NCBI GenBank assembly: GCA_027310925.1
Contig: DAICZX010000057.1
Location: 1 to 6,509, forward strand
Origin: Candidatus Parcubacteria bacterium
Lineage (GTDB): Bacteria; Patescibacteriota; Minisyncoccia; Phycocordibacterales; Phycocordibacteraceae
Direction of reading: 5' to 3'
DNA: 6,509 nt
Position numbers and translations under genes: made by a program. Below are positions 4,856 through 6,509 of the stretch, piece by piece; position 1 is the first letter of the stretch; every line of letters starts with the position of its first letter. The notes beneath the pieces were generated by a model, which was given only the letters and a program-made list of their open reading frames with translations, searched no databases and was not told the DNA's origin.

Positions 4856-5845
4856 ATGACTGATCTTGTTGCAACCGCGCGTTCAATTTTTCAACCTGGG
4901 AAGGGGATTCTTGCCGCTGATGAAAGCGTGCATACTGCGACCGCACGTCTCGCCTCCTACGGAATTTCCACGAGTGCGGAAATGCGCAGGAAATATCGTG
5001 ATCTTTTCTTTAGCGCAGAAGGTGTCGAGCAGTATCTTTCTGGCATTATCCTTTTTTCAGAAACGCTTCTTGAAAAAGGGGATGATGGTGAGTTATTCCC
5101 CTCCTCGCTCGCCGCGCGTGGAATTTTACCTGGCGTAAAAGTTGATCTCGGTACAGAGCCATTCTCCGCGAGCCCAAACGAACTCATCACTCAGGGGTTG
5201 CTCGACCTTTCAACACGGCTTGCCGGGTATAAGAAGCAAGGGGCCGTTTTCACCAAATGGCGTGCCGTCATACGCATTGATGGCGATCAATTACCTACGC
5301 CGGTGGCGTTGCATGAAAACGCGAAGCGTCTTGCGACTTACGCGAAGGAGGTGCAAACGGCCGGTCTCGTTCCAATTCTAGAGCCGGAAGTGTTATATAA
5401 AGGCACTCACAGTCGCCAGAAGGCTCGTTCGGTTATCATCGAAACACTCGGGACGCTTTTTTCGGTACTTGAGGAGCAATCAGTCGACCGTGCAGGCGTG
5501 ATCTTGAAAACCTCGATGGCGCTCTCGGGGAGCGACAGCGGGAAAAAGGATACGCCCGAAGAGGTCGCTGAGGACACGGTCGCCGCATTGATGGAGAGCG
5601 TCCCGCAGCAAGTGGCGGGCATTGTCTTTCTCTCGGGTGGACAAACGCCAGATCAAGCGACTGAAAATCTTGCGGCGATTACAAAGCACGCGAAAAGTGT
5701 GCACGCACCATGGCCGCTTACCTTCTCTTACGCTCGTGCGCTCCAGGAGGAGTCTCTTTCGATATGGAAAGGGAAGCCGGAAAACGTTCCAGCCGCTCGT
5801 GCAGCTTTCCTCGCCCGCCTTGCAAAAGTCTCTGCCGCGGTGTAG
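4856..5845 (+). CDS. Fructose-bisphosphate aldolase, class I
   Basis: This is a Schiff-base aldolase that reversibly cleaves fructose-1,6-bisphosphate into dihydroxyacetone phosphate and glyceraldehyde-3-phosphate in the cytosol. Its 329 residues are close to the family norm. It resembles the animal/plant-type class I enzymes: KGILAADES with Asp22, PGVKVDLGT with Lys95, KWRAVI with Lys134 and Arg136, PILEPEV with Glu176 and Glu178, the Schiff-base lysine Lys218 in VILKTSM, FLSGGQ (258-263) for phosphate binding, and FSYARALQ (290-297, usually FSYGRALQ). All expected catalytic residues are present. The ATG at 4856 is chosen because it gives the standard N-terminus and sits 9 nt after the TACACT element. 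The frame is open back to 4709, but that region is the promoter and the opposite-strand kinase gene. Class I aldolases can also act on sedoheptulose-1,7-bisphosphate, which is relevant beside the transketolase genes. Confidence 0.96.
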   Translation: MTDLVATARSIFQPGKGILAADESVHTATARLASYGISTSAEMRRKYRDLFFSAEGVEQYLSGIILFSETLLEKGDDGELFPSSLAARGILPGVKVDLGTEPFSASPNELITQGLLDLSTRLAGYKKQGAVFTKWRAVIRIDGDQLPTPVALHENAKRLATYAKEVQTAGLVPILEPEVLYKGTHSRQKARSVIIETLGTLFSVLEEQSVDRAGVILKTSMALSGSDSGKKDTPEEVAEDTVAALMESVPQQVAGIVFLSGGQTPDQATENLAAITKHAKSVHAPWPLTFSYARALQEESLSIWKGKPENVPAARAAFLARLAKVSAAV

Positions 5846-5851
5846 TAGAAT
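5846..5851 (+). promoter_or_regulatory. Possible -10 element (TAGAAT) before the 102-residue protein gene
   Basis: TAGAAT is one mismatch from consensus and ends 6 nt before the ATG at 5858, so transcription would begin at about the A of the ATG (leaderless). A weak TTGCAA at 5820-5825 is 20 nt upstream, longer than the ideal 17. The element overlaps the tail of the aldolase gene and would mark the start of the pilin-type unit. Confidence 0.4.
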
Positions 5852-5857
5852 TTCCCT

Positions 5858-6166
5858 ATGGACAATGATAGTAAGATCCAGTTTGATGAGCAGGAATACA
5901 CGCGGTCAACTACGTATCAGGAAGGTACACCTGGACTCGCTGGACAGGGATATGCACCCTCACAAGGGAGCTCTAATGTTAAAGGACTCTCTGGGCTTGT
6001 CATTAAATGGAAACTCGCAAAGGATGAAGAAGGCGTTCGGCGGGTGCTCCTCATAGTCATCGCTATATGCGTCATGGTCATGATTTTCATGTGGTGGTCT
6101 CAAGCGGGGAACAGCTATGTTTTATACAAGTTACCAGTGGTACCTCCGCAACCGCCAGCTCCGTAG
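5858..6166 (+). CDS. Small one-helix membrane protein with proline-rich tail, unknown function
   Basis: This 102-residue protein has three parts. Residues 1-45 are polar, rich in Gly, Ser, Gln and acidic residues, and probably disordered. Residues 46-62 (GLVIKWKLAKDEEGVRR) are basic and amphipathic. Residues 63-80 form one hydrophobic helix (VLLIVIAICVMVMIFMWW), followed by a short segment ending in VVPPQPPAP. The basic stretch before the helix suggests a cytosolic N-terminus and an external proline-rich tail. There is no signal peptidase site or lipobox. The ATG at 5858 follows the aldolase stop by 12 nt, without a Shine-Dalgarno but with TAGAAT ending 6 nt before it. Only 3 nt separate its stop from the prepilin ATG, so the two are probably co-transcribed. 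I do not recognise a named family; a pilus or envelope accessory role is inferred from position only. Confidence 0.8.
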   Translation: MDNDSKIQFDEQEYTRSTTYQEGTPGLAGQGYAPSQGSSNVKGLSGLVIKWKLAKDEEGVRRVLLIVIAICVMVMIFMWWSQAGNSYVLYKLPVVPPQPPAP

Positions 6167-6169
6167 TCT

Positions 6170-6509
6170 ATGGAAATACAAACGCGCGGCTTCACCCTTA
6201 TAGAATTATTGGTAGTTATCGCTATCATTGGTGTATTGTCCTCAGTAGTACTCGCTAGTCTTGACGTTGCTGGTGAAAAAGCTGACGATGCGAGACGGCT
6301 TTCTGACGCGCATTCATTAATGAACGCGCTCCAAATGTATTATGACGATCATGGAACGTATCCTAGTGATCCCGGCCCTTGGTCACCAGGCAACGCTCCT
6401 AGTGGTGTTGATCATTGTGGAGGTGACGGTAGAGGTGATGACTGTGTTGGCAACTTTGGTAGCTTGCTTGTTCCTCAATACATTGGATCAATTCCGCATG
6501 ATCCCGTGT
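6170..6509 (+). CDS. Type IV prepilin / GspG-like pseudopilin, 3'-truncated by window edge
   Basis: A frame starting at 6170 runs off the window end; 113 residues are visible. The N-terminus is a textbook class III signal: short leader MEIQTRG, then FTLIELLVVIAIIGVLSSVVLASL. Prepilin peptidase is predicted to cut between Gly7 and Phe8 and methylate Phe8; the conserved glutamate at mature position 5 is Glu12. The hydrophobic helix would hold the subunit in the membrane and then form the filament core. After it, ARRLSDAHSLMNALQMYYDDHGTYPSDPGP matches the alpha1 region and 'YP' loop of GspG/PulG-type pseudopilins. Cys83 and Cys92 flank an Asp/Gly/His-rich loop and could form a disulfide. LVPQYIGSIPHDPV is a typical pseudopilin 'LvPxYi..iPxDP' segment. 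It follows the 102-residue membrane protein by 3 nt and begins a pilin-type locus distinct from the metabolic genes. Confidence 0.93.
   Translation, partial: MEIQTRGFTLIELLVVIAIIGVLSSVVLASLDVAGEKADDARRLSDAHSLMNALQMYYDDHGTYPSDPGPWSPGNAPSGVDHCGGDGRGDDCVGNFGSLLVPQYIGSIPHDPV

Noticed and set aside
1..6509. Alternative genetic code (TGA read as glycine, as in some CPR lineages)
   Set aside because: TGA terminates the transketolase C-subunit and the kinase genes exactly at the family's normal C-terminal length, and no gene here needs in-frame TGA read through.
1..6509. tRNA, rRNA, riboswitch, CRISPR array, insertion sequence or defence genes
   Set aside because: No clover-leaf-like gap, regularly spaced repeats, transposase motifs or defence-protein motifs were seen; almost all of the window is coding.

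Overview
This window is an ordinary but compact stretch of central carbon metabolism, followed by the start of a type IV pilin-like locus. The most likely source is a member of the Candidate Phyla Radiation (Patescibacteria, probably Parcubacteria-like). That placement is an inference from four things: a transketolase split into two proteins, a ribulose-phosphate 3-epimerase with altered metal ligands, genes that overlap or nearly touch with few Shine-Dalgarno sites, and a prepilin next to a small one-helix membrane protein. TGA ends several genes (tktC-like, pfkB-like), so the TGA-to-glycine code of Gracilibacteria/Absconditabacteria is not in use.

Region 1 (1-3844, + strand) is a run of co-directional genes: the C-terminal two thirds of glyceraldehyde-3-phosphate dehydrogenase, ribose-5-phosphate isomerase B, a ribulose-phosphate 3-epimerase-like protein, the N-terminal (thiamine diphosphate) and C-terminal (pyrimidine-binding) halves of transketolase, and a 46-residue membrane peptide whose ATG overlaps the transketolase stop. 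Together these interconvert pentose phosphates, fructose-6-phosphate and glyceraldehyde-3-phosphate, and send the latter into lower glycolysis.

Region 2 (3823-5845) holds a PfkB/ribokinase-family sugar kinase on the - strand and a class I fructose-1,6-bisphosphate aldolase on the + strand, transcribed away from each other. Their 49-bp intergenic gap carries a perfect 12-bp inverted repeat. Each arm contains an extended -10 element (TGTTACACT), so the two predicted promoters overlap. This is the most notable regulatory structure in the window. The kinase substrate is not determinable from sequence: ribose, a nucleoside, fructose-6-phosphate and sedoheptulose-7-phosphate are all conceivable.

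Region 3 (5858-6509, + strand) begins a new functional unit: a 102-residue protein with one transmembrane helix and a proline-rich tail, then a type IV prepilin/pseudopilin cut off by the window end.

Genes preceded by a gap (tktN-like, pfkB-like, fba-like and the 102-residue protein) each have a -10-like hexamer 6-13 nt before the start codon, which predicts leaderless or very short-leader mRNAs. The overlapping internal genes have none. I see no RNA genes, CRISPR arrays, insertion sequences or convincing intrinsic terminators, and no gene-free stretch longer than 49 bp. I do not see a clearly new biological system here.
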